A stretch of DNA of 64,000 nt from Prescottella equi (GTDB taxonomy: Bacteria > Actinomycetota > Actinomycetes > Mycobacteriales > Mycobacteriaceae), in contig NZ_JAIVAH010000028.1 in NCBI RefSeq assembly GCF_020171745.1, positions 114,053 to 178,052 of the forward strand, read 5' to 3'. Position 1 is the stretch's first letter. Each line of letters begins with the position of its first letter. The position numbers and the translations under genes were made by a program. The notes beneath the pieces were generated by a model. The model worked only from the letters and a program-made list of their open reading frames with translations, searched no databases and had not been told where the DNA came from. This document shows positions 54,972 through 63,880 of the stretch, piece after piece.

Positions 54972-57900
54972 TTGTCTGCCCAACCAGCAACAGACCAGTC
55001 GGACCAGCGGTTGTCGCACCGGATACCCGCCGAGTTCCTGCGGTCCGGCCTCGCGCCCGCACCCCGCACCCTCGTCGACATCCTCGAGGCGACCGCCGCG
55101 CAGTTCCCGGAGGCGACCGCGATCGACGACGGCGCCACGCCCCTCACCTACCGCGAGTTGCTCACCGAGATCGAGACCGGCGCCCGCTGGCTCGCCGACG
55201 CCGGTGTCGGTGCCGGCGACCGGGTGGGCGTGCGGATGCCCTCGGGTTCACGCGACCTGTACGTCGCGATCCTGTCGGTCCTCGCAGCCGGCGCGGCGTA
55301 TGTGCCGGTGGACGCCGACGACCCGGACGAACGCGCCGAACTGGTGTTCGGCGAGGCCCAGGTGGCGGCGATCCTCACCGCCGACGGCGTGCAACCCGGC
55401 ACCGCCCCGCGGCGCACCGGGGCCCCGGACGTCCGTCGCCCCACCCCCGACGACGACGCCTGGATCATCTTCACCTCCGGGTCCACCGGCACCCCGAAGG
55501 GCGTCGCGGTCACGCACCGCAGTGCGGCCGCCTTCGTCGATGCGGAAGCACGAATGTTCCTGCAGGGCAATCCGATCAACCCGCGGGACAGGGTGCTGGC
55601 CGGCCTCTCGGTGGCGTTCGACGCGTCGTGTGAGGAGATGTGGCTGGCGTGGCGGCACGGCGCCGCCCTGGTGCCCGCACCGCGCTCGCTCGTGCGCAGC
55701 GGCATGGACCTCGGGCCGTGGCTGGTCTCGCGCGACGTCACGGTCGTCTCGACCGTCCCGACACTCGCCGCGCTGTGGCCCGCGGAGGCGCTGGAAGCGG
55801 TGCGGCTGTTGATCTTCGGCGGCGAGGCCTGTCCCCCGGAACTCGCCGAACGCCTCGCGATCCCCGGACGCGAGGTGTGGAACACGTACGGTCCCACCGA
55901 GGCCACCGTCGTCGCGTGCGGCGCACGGATGGGCGGCGCCGGCCCGGTGCGGATCGGGTTGCCCCTCGACGGCTGGGATCTCGCGGTGGTCGATGCGTCC
56001 GGAGAACCGGTTGCCGAGGGCGAGGTCGGCGAACTCGTCATCGGCGGCGTCGGGCTCGCCCGCTATCTCGATCCGGCGAAGGACGCCGAGAAGTACGCGC
56101 CGATGCCGACGCTCGGCTGGGACCGCGCGTACCGCAGCGGCGACCTGGTCCGGCTCGACACCGCCGGACTGCTCTTCCAGGGCCGCGCCGACGACCAGGT
56201 GAAGCTGGGCGGACGGCGCATCGAACTCGGCGAGGTCGACAACGCGCTGCAGAACCTGCCCGGGGTGAGCGGCGCCGCGGCCGCGGTCCGCAAGACGGCG
56301 GCCGGCACGTCGATCCTCGTCGGCTACCTCGCGAGCACCGACCCGGGCTTCGATCTGAAGGCCGCCCGCGACCATCTGGCCGAACAGCTGCCCGCCGCCC
56401 TGGTGCCGCGACTGGCGCTGGTCGACGAACTGCCCACCCGCACGTCGGGCAAGGTCGACCGCAACGCGCTGCCGTGGCCGCTGCCCGGGGCGGCGGAGGA
56501 TCCGGCCGAGGCGCTGGGGCTGGAAGGCACCGCCGCCTGGGTCGCCGGGCTGTGGGCGTCGATCCTCGGCGCGAGCATCACCGGACCCGACGACGACTTC
56601 TTCGAACTCGGCGGCGGGTCACTGTCCGCGGCCCAGTTGGTGACGGCGCTGCGCGAACGCTTCCCCGAGGTGACCGTCGCGCAGTTGTACGACCATCCGC
56701 GGCTCGGCTCCCTCGCCGGCTTCCTCGACGAACTCTCCCCCGCCGCGACCACCGCACCCCGCCACGTCGCCCCGATGTCCCGGCGCGCCCAGGCCGCGCA
56801 GATCGCGGTCACCGTGCCGCTCATGACGCTCACCGGCCTGCAGTGGGTGACGTGGGTGGCGATCACCGGGAACGTGCTGGCGTGGTTCGACGTGGACTGG
56901 GCGCCGACGCTGTCGTGGTGGTGGGTCGCGCTGGCCTTCCTCCTCTTCATCACCCCGCTCGGACGCATGGCGATCGCGGTCGCCGGAGCCCGCCTGCTGC
57001 TGCGGGGCCTGAAACCGGGCACCTACCGGCGCGGCGGTCCCGAACACCTGCGGTTGTGGATCGCGTTGCGCCTCGTCGAGGCCAGCGGCGCCGACAATCT
57101 GTCCGGTGCCCCGTGGATGCTGTACTTCGCCCGCGCCCTCGGCGCCAGGGTGGGCAGCGGCGTCGACCTGCACACCCTGCCGCCGGTCACCGGCATGCTC
57201 GTGCTCGGTGACGGGTGCTCGGTGGAACCCGAGGTGGATCTGTCCGGGCACTGGATCGACGGCGACGTCGTGCACATCGGCGAGATCCGGATCGGCGACG
57301 GCGCCGCGATCGGCGCGCGGTCGACGCTGCTGCCGGGTGCCCGTATCGGCCGCGGCGCCGAGGTCGCGCCGGGGTCTGCGGTGTTCGGGAAGGTCAAGGC
57401 CGGTCAGCACTGGGCCGGTTCGCCCGCCGTCAAGGTCGGCAAGGCGACACACCCATGGCCGGATCACACGCCGCGCCGCGCCCCGCACTGGGTGCCGATC
57501 TTCGGCGTCACCTCCGTCGTGCTGGCGGGCATGCCCATCTTCGGGCTTGCCGCGGGTCTGCTCCTGATCGGCTGGTGGGTGCGCGATGCCGCCGACCTCG
57601 GCGACGCATTCTGGCGGGCACTCGCGATCCTCCCGGTGGCCACGCTCCTGAGCCTGTTCGTCTTCGCGGCCCTGACGGTGATCGCCGTCCGCCTGCTGTC
57701 GATCGGCCTTTCCGAGGGCTATCACCCGGTCCGCAGCCGGGTCGGCTGGCAGGCGTGGGCCACCGAACGTCTCATGGACTCGGCCCGCACGTTCCTGTTC
57801 CCGCTGTACGCGAGCCTGCTGACGCCGCCGTGGCTGCGGCTGCTCGGCGCCAAGGTGGGCCGCGACACCGAGATCTCCACGGCCCTCGTGCTGCCCAAGT

Positions 57901-58892
57901 TCACCACCGTCGCCGACGGCGCGTTCCTCGCCGACGACACCATGGTCGCCAGCTACGAACTGGGCGGCGGCTGGATGCGCATCGAGCCCGCCAAGGTCGG
58001 CAAGCGCGCGTTCCTCGGCAACTCCGGCATGGCCGGCCCGGGCCGACGCGTCCCCAAGAACGGCCTGGTGGCGGTGCTGTCGGCCGCGCCGAACAAGGCC
58101 AAGTCGGGGTCGTCGTGGCTGGGCAGCCCGCCGGTCCGGCTGCGCCGGGCGGCAACGGAGTCCGACGCGTCCCGCACTTTCGAGCCGCCGCTGCGCCTGA
58201 AGATCGCCCGCGCGTTCGTCGAGACGTGCCGGCTTGTCCCGGTGATGGTGACGTTCGGGATCGGCCTCGGCGTGCTGTTCACGCTGGCGTGGCTGGTCTC
58301 AGCCGGCGGGTTCTGGCTCGCCGCGCTGTGCGGCGGCGCGGTCCTGATGCTCGCGGGCGCCGTCGCGGGCGCGGTGTCGGTGGCCGCGAAGTGGCTCGTC
58401 GTCGGCCGGATCGGCGCCGTCGAGCACCCGCTGTGGAGTTCGTTCGTGTGGCGCAACGAGGTGTCCGACGCGTTCGTCGAGACCGTCGCCGCCCCGTGGT
58501 TCGCGCGCGCCGCGAACGGCACGGCCGTCATGAACGTGTGGCTGCGCGGGCTCGGCGCAACCATCGGCCGCGGCGTGTGGTGCGAGACGTACTGGCTGCC
58601 CGAGGCCGACCTGGTGACCCTCGGCGACGGCGCCACCGTCGAGCGGGGGTGCGTCGTGCAGACCCACCTGTTCCATGATCGGATCATGTCCATGGACACC
58701 GTCACCTTGGGCGCGGGCGCCACCCTCGGCCCGCACTGTGTCGCGCTGCCCGCCGCCGGACTCGGCGACGGTGCCACCGTCGGCCCCGCCTCGCTCGTCA
58801 TGCGCGGCGACGTCGTCCCGGCGTCGACCCGCTGGCAGGGCAATCCGATTGCGCCCTGGAATGATCCGGCGTCCGATGGGGCAGACCGATGA
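54972..58892 (+). CDS. Pls/PosA-type nonribosomal peptide synthetase
   Basis: A 1306-residue enzyme. The adenylation domain (about 30-510) has FTSGSTGTPKG (near 166), FDASCEEMWLAWRHG, YGPTEAT (near 305) and YRSGDLVR. A carrier domain carries the pantetheine Ser in DDDFFELGGGSLSAAQL (near 546). After 605 come six or so membrane helices alternating with three hexapeptide-repeat acyltransferase-like domains. This is the layout and length of epsilon-poly-L-lysine synthetase, which links residues without a condensation domain. The substrate is unproven. TTG 54972 follows GAGAGGGACG; an upstream GTG near 54921 is possible. Confidence 0.85.
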   Translation: MSAQPATDQSDQRLSHRIPAEFLRSGLAPAPRTLVDILEATAAQFPEATAIDDGATPLTYRELLTEIETGARWLADAGVGAGDRVGVRMPSGSRDLYVAILSVLAAGAAYVPVDADDPDERAELVFGEAQVAAILTADGVQPGTAPRRTGAPDVRRPTPDDDAWIIFTSGSTGTPKGVAVTHRSAAAFVDAEARMFLQGNPINPRDRVLAGLSVAFDASCEEMWLAWRHGAALVPAPRSLVRSGMDLGPWLVSRDVTVVSTVPTLAALWPAEALEAVRLLIFGGEACPPELAERLAIPGREVWNTYGPTEATVVACGARMGGAGPVRIGLPLDGWDLAVVDASGEPVAEGEVGELVIGGVGLARYLDPAKDAEKYAPMPTLGWDRAYRSGDLVRLDTAGLLFQGRADDQVKLGGRRIELGEVDNALQNLPGVSGAAAAVRKTAAGTSILVGYLASTDPGFDLKAARDHLAEQLPAALVPRLALVDELPTRTSGKVDRNALPWPLPGAAEDPAEALGLEGTAAWVAGLWASILGASITGPDDDFFELGGGSLSAAQLVTALRERFPEVTVAQLYDHPRLGSLAGFLDELSPAATTAPRHVAPMSRRAQAAQIAVTVPLMTLTGLQWVTWVAITGNVLAWFDVDWAPTLSWWWVALAFLLFITPLGRMAIAVAGARLLLRGLKPGTYRRGGPEHLRLWIALRLVEASGADNLSGAPWMLYFARALGARVGSGVDLHTLPPVTGMLVLGDGCSVEPEVDLSGHWIDGDVVHIGEIRIGDGAAIGARSTLLPGARIGRGAEVAPGSAVFGKVKAGQHWAGSPAVKVGKATHPWPDHTPRRAPHWVPIFGVTSVVLAGMPIFGLAAGLLLIGWWVRDAADLGDAFWRALAILPVATLLSLFVFAALTVIAVRLLSIGLSEGYHPVRSRVGWQAWATERLMDSARTFLFPLYASLLTPPWLRLLGAKVGRDTEISTALVLPKFTTVADGAFLADDTMVASYELGGGWMRIEPAKVGKRAFLGNSGMAGPGRRVPKNGLVAVLSAAPNKAKSGSSWLGSPPVRLRRAATESDASRTFEPPLRLKIARAFVETCRLVPVMVTFGIGLGVLFTLAWLVSAGGFWLAALCGGAVLMLAGAVAGAVSVAAKWLVVGRIGAVEHPLWSSFVWRNEVSDAFVETVAAPWFARAANGTAVMNVWLRGLGATIGRGVWCETYWLPEADLVTLGDGATVERGCVVQTHLFHDRIMSMDTVTLGAGATLGPHCVALPAAGLGDGATVGPASLVMRGDVVPASTRWQGNPIAPWNDPASDGADR

Positions 58893-60205
58893 AGCCGGGC
58901 AAGGTCCCGGAGGGGCCGCTCGACCCGTACCTGCCGCAGAACGGCAACCGCGGCTACCGGGTGTCCCGATACGACCTCGAACTCACCTACAAGGTGCACA
59001 GCAACCGGCTGTCCGGCAAGGCGACGATCACCGCCACCACCACCGACGTCCGGCCCCGCTTCTCGCTGGACCTGGCCCAGACCATGCAGGTGGCGAAGCT
59101 TTCGGTGAACGGCCGCCGCGTCGCGAAGTACACCCACCGCGACGGCAAGCTCACGATCACGCCGTCGCAGAAGATCCCGGCGGGCGGGGTTCTGACGATC
59201 ACCGTGCAGTACGCGGGCAACCCGCAGCCGATCGTGAGCATGTGGGGCGACGTCGGCTGGGAGGAGCTCACCGAGGGCTCGCTCGTCGCCAGCCAGCCCA
59301 ACGGTGCGGCGTCGTGGTTCCCGTGCGACGACCACCCGAGTTGCAAAGCCAGCTACCGCATCTCGATCACCACCGACTCGCCGTATCACGCCGTCGCAAA
59401 CGGGCAACTGGTTCGCAAGCAGACCAAGGCCAGCCAGACCACGTGGGTGTACGAGCAGACCGAACCGATGGCGAGCTACCTGGCCACCATTCAGATCGGC
59501 CCGTACGAGCGCCGACGCGTCGGCAACGGCCGCGTCCCGATCCACGCGCTGCACCCCACCGATCTGCGCGACCGGTTCGACCACGACTTCGATCGCCAAC
59601 CGCAGATGATGGAGGTCTTCGAAAAGCTTTTCGGCCCCTACCCGTTCGAGGACTACTCCGTGGTCGTCACGGGCGACGAGCTGGAGATCCCGATCGAGGC
59701 GCAGGGCCTGTCGATCTTCGGCGCCAACCACTGCGACGGCCGACGCGGCTCGGAACGCCTTGTCGCCCACGAACTCGCACACCAGTGGTTCGGCAACAGC
59801 CTGACCCTCGGGGTGTGGAAGGACATCTGGCTGCACGAGGGATTCGCCTGCTACGCCGAATGGTTGTGGTCGGAGAACTCGGGCGGACCCGACGCCCACA
59901 CCCATGCCGTGCAGGCGCACCGCGGCCTCGCCGCCAAGCCGCAGGACATCCTGCTCGGCGACCCCGGTCCGGAACTGATGTTCGACGACCGCATCTACAA
60001 GCGCGGCGCCCTCACCCTGCACGTGCTGCGGCAGCAGATCGGCGACGACGCCTTCTTCGCCCTGCTGCAGAAGTGGACCGCGAAGTATCGGCAGGCGACG
60101 GTCTCGACCGAGCAGTTCACCGACCTGGCAGCACATTTCACCGACAAGCCGCTGCGGCCTCTGTGGGACACCTGGCTCGCGGCGAAGCCGCTACCCGCGC
60201 TCTGA
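58889..60205 (+). CDS. M1 family zinc aminopeptidase
   Basis: A 438-residue metallopeptidase. The zinc site is HELAHQWFGN (near residue 294) with the third ligand Glu in WLHEGFACYAEWLW, and the GxMEN motif appears as IEAQGLSIFG. It lacks the long C-terminal domain of full-length aminopeptidase N. The ATG overlaps the synthetase stop by four bases, so the two are made together. A zinc aminopeptidase is known as the poly-lysine-degrading, self-protection enzyme in producers; that role here is inference. Confidence 0.88.
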   Translation: MKPGKVPEGPLDPYLPQNGNRGYRVSRYDLELTYKVHSNRLSGKATITATTTDVRPRFSLDLAQTMQVAKLSVNGRRVAKYTHRDGKLTITPSQKIPAGGVLTITVQYAGNPQPIVSMWGDVGWEELTEGSLVASQPNGAASWFPCDDHPSCKASYRISITTDSPYHAVANGQLVRKQTKASQTTWVYEQTEPMASYLATIQIGPYERRRVGNGRVPIHALHPTDLRDRFDHDFDRQPQMMEVFEKLFGPYPFEDYSVVVTGDELEIPIEAQGLSIFGANHCDGRRGSERLVAHELAHQWFGNSLTLGVWKDIWLHEGFACYAEWLWSENSGGPDAHTHAVQAHRGLAAKPQDILLGDPGPELMFDDRIYKRGALTLHVLRQQIGDDAFFALLQKWTAKYRQATVSTEQFTDLAAHFTDKPLRPLWDTWLAAKPLPAL

Positions 60206-61456
60206 CACCTCCGGCAGGTGCCGGCGCCACTTGACGACGACGAGCACCAGGCTCGCCGCGGCAACGATGGCGCCGAACACGAACATCATCGGGTAGGTCA
60301 GCGCCGTGGTGGACTCGGCGATCATCGCCATCACGGCGGGCACCGCGAAACCGAGGTAGCTGAGCGAATAGAACACCGCGGTGAGTCCGGCCAGATCGTC
60401 CGGTCCGGCGATCCGCTGGATCTCCTGCAGGCCCGACACCAGCGCGAGTCCGTAGCCGCAGCCGAGGATCGCCGCCGCGACCATCGACATCGGCACCGTC
60501 AGCACGTTCGAGGCGACGGCCGCCACCGACATGCCCAGCACGAGCACCGCGAGGGCCACCGCAACGGCACGGGCGTTCGACGGGGTGTCGATCCTGCGGC
60601 CGACGGCCTGGATCGCGAACCCCGAGCCGAGCCCGATCATGCACAGCAGCGCCGAGAAGGCCACGGGCGCACTGCCACTGCGGCCGGTCATGAGCGCCGG
60701 GATCACCGCGTAGGCGGACGCGGCCGCGCCGAACACCCACGGCGCAACCGGGGCGACGACGTACAGGAAACGGCGATGCCCGACGGCCGGGATCTTCAGA
60801 TCCTGTGCCAGTGAACGACGCTCGCCCTTCGGGACGGCGGATCTGGTCTCCGGGGCCCGCAGCAACGCGACACCGGCCGCCAACGCGAGCATCGAATGAA
60901 CCACGTACGCAAGCGCGCTGGGCCACGGCGCCCACTGCGCGAGGAGTCCGGCGACGCCGGCGCCGATGCCGAATCCCGCAGTCAAGCTCATCGCCGCGCG
61001 ACGAGCACCGGCACCCGGCCGCACCGACGGATCCCGCTCCGGCGTGGACAGTTCCTTGAGCCAGCTACCGCCGACGGCCATGCCCAGCCCCAGCGCGACA
61101 CCGGACAGCACCCGTCCGGCGATCAACCACGCCGCCGAGTCCGGTCCGGTCGCCAGCACGAGCGACCCGGCCACCGCGATGAACGGTGCGGGGATCATCA
61201 GCGGACGGCGCCCCAGCCGGTCCGACAGCGGACCGCCGATCAGCAGCGCCGGCACGATGCCGAGCACGTACGCGAACAGGAAGGTGTCGACCACCACCTG
61301 GGTGAAGCCGTGGTCGAGCTTGTACATCACCAGCAGCGGCGTGAACTCGTTGCCGCCCCACGCGACCGCGAACATGCCCGCCGCGACAAGCATCCACGGG
61401 CGAAGTCGCGTCCGGGTTTCGACAGCCTGGACTGTGTCGTCCCTGACGGCAGTCAT
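60191..61456 (-). CDS. MFS transporter, 12 spans
   Basis: A 421-residue major facilitator with about twelve helices. Motif A is GGPLSDRLGRRPLM after helix 2, and GRVLSGVALGLGMAVGG is helix 4. The central loop is charged (PKGERRSLAQDLK). The substrate is unknown. Its end overlaps the aminopeptidase by 15 bases, convergently. The ATG at 61456 overlaps the GntR regulator stop, so regulator and transporter form one operon. Confidence 0.85.
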   Translation of the reverse strand: MTAVRDDTVQAVETRTRLRPWMLVAAGMFAVAWGGNEFTPLLVMYKLDHGFTQVVVDTFLFAYVLGIVPALLIGGPLSDRLGRRPLMIPAPFIAVAGSLVLATGPDSAAWLIAGRVLSGVALGLGMAVGGSWLKELSTPERDPSVRPGAGARRAAMSLTAGFGIGAGVAGLLAQWAPWPSALAYVVHSMLALAAGVALLRAPETRSAVPKGERRSLAQDLKIPAVGHRRFLYVVAPVAPWVFGAAASAYAVIPALMTGRSGSAPVAFSALLCMIGLGSGFAIQAVGRRIDTPSNARAVAVALAVLVLGMSVAAVASNVLTVPMSMVAAAILGCGYGLALVSGLQEIQRIAGPDDLAGLTAVFYSLSYLGFAVPAVMAMIAESTTALTYPMMFVFGAIVAAASLVLVVVKWRRHLPEVSERG

Positions 61457-62106
61457 CGCCGCCCTCCCTCACCGAGTGCGTGAACCTCCCGCATGTGCCG
61501 ACGGACCGCGGCTGCGAAACCCTCCGTGTCGCCGGCCTCGATCAGATCAGTGAGACGAGAATGGTCTTCGATGATCTTGGTGATCTGCTCGGGATCCCGG
61601 GCCAGCGACGACGCCGTCATCCGGCGCTGCCGCTCCCGCAGACCGTCGTAGAACGTCTCGAGCAGCGGGTTGCCACCCGCGCGCACGAGCGCCCGGTGGA
61701 AGTCCGCGTCGAGCGCGCTGAACTGCGCCGCGTCACCACCCGACGCGACCAGCTCGCGCTGGCGCACCAGGTTCTCCCGCAGCGTCGTCACCAGCGCGTC
61801 TCTTACCCGGGGATTCGACGCGACGGCTTCGGCGGCATGCACCTCCACGAGCAGACGGGCGTCGACCACGTGCTCGGCCTCCCCGTCGGCGACCGGCACG
61901 ATCAGCGCGCCGCGCTTCGGGTAGAGCCGCATCCAGCCCTCCGCCTCGAGCCGGAGGAAGGCCTCGCGTACCGGCGTCCGGCTCGATCCCATGCGCGACG
62001 CGATCTCACCCTCGCTGATCAGCTCGCCGCCCGGCAGAGCGCCGGACAGGATCAGCTCCTTGACCTCGCGGTACGCCAACTCGGCTGCTGAATACAACTT
62101 AGACAC
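61453..62106 (-). CDS. GntR-family regulator with FCD domain
   Basis: A 217-residue regulator. The N-terminal winged helix (residues 8-72) contains SEGEIASRMGSSRTPVREAF. The C-terminal FCD helical domain has the metal-binding pattern with Asp and His in DADFHRALVRAGGN and later HSRLTDLIE. It is coupled to the MFS gene, whose substrate it probably senses. On the minus strand TATAAA (62115-62120) lies eight bases before the GTG, which would make the mRNA leaderless. Confidence 0.88.
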   Translation of the reverse strand: MSKLYSAAELAYREVKELILSGALPGGELISEGEIASRMGSSRTPVREAFLRLEAEGWMRLYPKRGALIVPVADGEAEHVVDARLLVEVHAAEAVASNPRVRDALVTTLRENLVRQRELVASGGDAAQFSALDADFHRALVRAGGNPLLETFYDGLRERQRRMTASSLARDPEQITKIIEDHSRLTDLIEAGDTEGFAAAVRRHMREVHALGEGGRR

Positions 62107-62151
62107 AAGATGTATTTATACGCCTTGCGAACGATCTGCCTGCACGCGGGG

Positions 62152-62973
62152 TCAGTCCGCGGACTCCTCGAACGATGTCCGGGACTGCGCCGCGTACCGG
62201 CCCCCGTGCCGGACGATCGTGATCGGATGGTCGAAGCACTCGCTGATGCGCTCGGTCGTGATCACCGACTCCGCCGGCCCCTGCGCGGTGATACGGCCGT
62301 CCCGGATCAGTAGCGCATGCGTCGTGGTGGTTGGGATCTCCTCGATGTGGTGGGTGACGAGGATGCTCGCCATCGACGGATGCTGAGCCCGCATGTCGTC
62401 GAGCGCGGTCAGCAACTGTTCCCTGGCAGCAAGATCGAGGCCGGTTGCCGGCTCGTCGAGGAGCAGCACCGGCGGATCGGGCATCAGGGCACGCGCGATC
62501 AGCGCTCGGCCCCGCTCGCCCTGCGACAGGACCGGCCAGCGCGCCTCGACCCGCGGGGTCATCCCCATCATCGCGATCAGTTCCTCGGCCCGCACCCGAT
62601 CCGCGTCGGTAGGCCGCCACCGTTGCGCGAACTCGGGGGTGTTGGTCAGTCCGGTCAGAACGACGTCGCGCACCGTCAGCGGACGCTCGATCGCGTGCCG
62701 CGGGTTGACGTGCCCGATGTGCGAGCGCAGTTCCCGCATGTCCACCCGACCGAGCTGGTGCCCCAGCACGTGGACCGTGCCGTGGGTCGGATGGGTGACG
62801 GCGCCGAGCAGGCTCAGGAGCGTGCTCTTACCCGCGCCGTTGGCACCCAGGAGAACCCAGTGCTGCCCCTGCTCGATCCGGACGTCGATACCGCTGAGGA
62901 TCTTTCGTCCGTCGCGGATCAGATCGACGCCCTCGGTGCTGAGCACCACCCTGTCGTCCGTGCCGGCACTCAT
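62152..62973 (-). CDS. ABC transporter ATP-binding protein
   Basis: A 273-residue ATPase. Walker A is GANGAGKST (near residues 43-51), signature LSQGERGRALIARAL (near 150), Walker B VLLLDEPATGLD, and switch His in LVTHHIEE. No permease gene is adjacent. The signature is closest in style to ModF/YlmA-type ATPases that act without membrane partners. The ATG at 62973 overlaps the FadR-type regulator stop, so they form one operon. Confidence 0.85.
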   Translation of the reverse strand: MSAGTDDRVVLSTEGVDLIRDGRKILSGIDVRIEQGQHWVLLGANGAGKSTLLSLLGAVTHPTHGTVHVLGHQLGRVDMRELRSHIGHVNPRHAIERPLTVRDVVLTGLTNTPEFAQRWRPTDADRVRAEELIAMMGMTPRVEARWPVLSQGERGRALIARALMPDPPVLLLDEPATGLDLAAREQLLTALDDMRAQHPSMASILVTHHIEEIPTTTTHALLIRDGRITAQGPAESVITTERISECFDHPITIVRHGGRYAAQSRTSFEESAD

Positions 62974-63659
62974 TCGGCGTTCCTTCCTTCACGCAGCTTC
63001 GCGATCATCGGGTCGAGGTTCGCGGTCGTCGCAGCGACCGCGGCTCCGCCGTCCCCGAGTTCGAGCGCAACGACGAGGGCATCATGAGCCCCACCGGTGT
63101 CCGGGATCGCGGGTTCGTTCTCGACCATGTCGACCAGCGCGGCATGCAGAAGGGGGCGGACGGAGTCGAACAACGCGGTCAGCACCGAATTGCCCGCGAG
63201 TACGACGACGGATCTATGGAAGTCGAGGTCGGCCGTGACGAACTCGGAGGCACTCGACGACCGGCTCGCGTGCCGGTCGGCTACCTGCCGTCGGAGGTCG
63301 GCAAGGTCCTCGGGCCGGGCACGCTCGGCCGCCAGCCGCGCGGCCTCGACCTCTAGCGCCCGACGCACCTCCAGCACCTCGAGCACCCGCGATCGCCGCA
63401 GAAGCTGTTCGAGGGCCGCCACGGCGGGCGGCTCGGCGACGAACGTGCCGACGCCGTGCCGGACGTCGAGCAGACCGTCCCGCGCGAGCAACCGCACCGC
63501 CTCCCGAACCGACGAACGCCCCACCCCGAGTTCGGCGGCCAGTTCCGCTTCACTCGGCAGCCGGTGTCCCACCGTCCACTCGTCGGAGTCGATCCGACCT
63601 CGCAGCAGTTGCTCCAACTGCGGCACCAACGGCCCGCTTCGCAGCGTCTGTCCTGCCAT
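62970..63659 (-). CDS. GntR-family regulator, FadR subgroup
   Basis: A 229-residue regulator. The winged helix (residues 10-75) contains LPSEAELAAELGVGRSSVREAV. The FCD domain has DLDFHRSVVVLAGN and a later GGAHDALVVALE. ATG 63659 follows GGGAGGTGACGGCG. A perfect palindrome 28 bases upstream is the likely autoregulatory site. Its operon partner is the ABC ATPase. Confidence 0.88.
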   Translation of the reverse strand: MAGQTLRSGPLVPQLEQLLRGRIDSDEWTVGHRLPSEAELAAELGVGRSSVREAVRLLARDGLLDVRHGVGTFVAEPPAVAALEQLLRRSRVLEVLEVRRALEVEAARLAAERARPEDLADLRRQVADRHASRSSSASEFVTADLDFHRSVVVLAGNSVLTALFDSVRPLLHAALVDMVENEPAIPDTGGAHDALVVALELGDGGAAVAATTANLDPMIAKLREGRNAE

Positions 63660-63686
63660 CGCCGTCACCTCCCGCGCACAGCCTAC

Positions 63687-63708
63687 AGACATCAGACGTC
63701 TGATGTCT
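63687..63708. promoter_or_regulatory. Perfect 22-bp palindromic operator
   Basis: The half-site AGACATCAGAC is repeated inverted with no spacer (63687-63697 with 63698-63708). Core TGAxGTxTGA-like symmetry fits FadR-subgroup sites. It lies just upstream of the regulator start. Confidence 0.75.
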
Positions 63709-63838
63709 TGCGAACAATGGGTCGCGTTAGGAGTGCAGACCGAGCCGGGGCGTGCACGACGAGCGTCTACGCCCCGGGAGATCGTTCGGTTTCCTGGAGT
63801 TCTGCGTGCGACACCTTCGCGGAAAAGACGCAGAAATG

Positions 63839-63874
63839 CCGAAGGCCCCCACCAAAAATGGTGGGGGCCTTCGG
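63839..63874 (-). terminator. rRNA operon terminator
   Basis: A perfect 16-base-pair stem (63839-63854 with 63859-63874) with an AAAA/TTTT loop lies six bases past the 5S rRNA 3' end on the minus strand. It ends the rRNA operon and also isolates the regulator gene. Confidence 0.9.
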
Positions 63875-63880
63875 TAAAAG

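Noticed and set aside
57953..60136. A 727-codon minus-strand open frame opposite the synthetase and aminopeptidase
   Set aside because: The opposite strand carries clear catalytic motifs in both genes; this frame has none.
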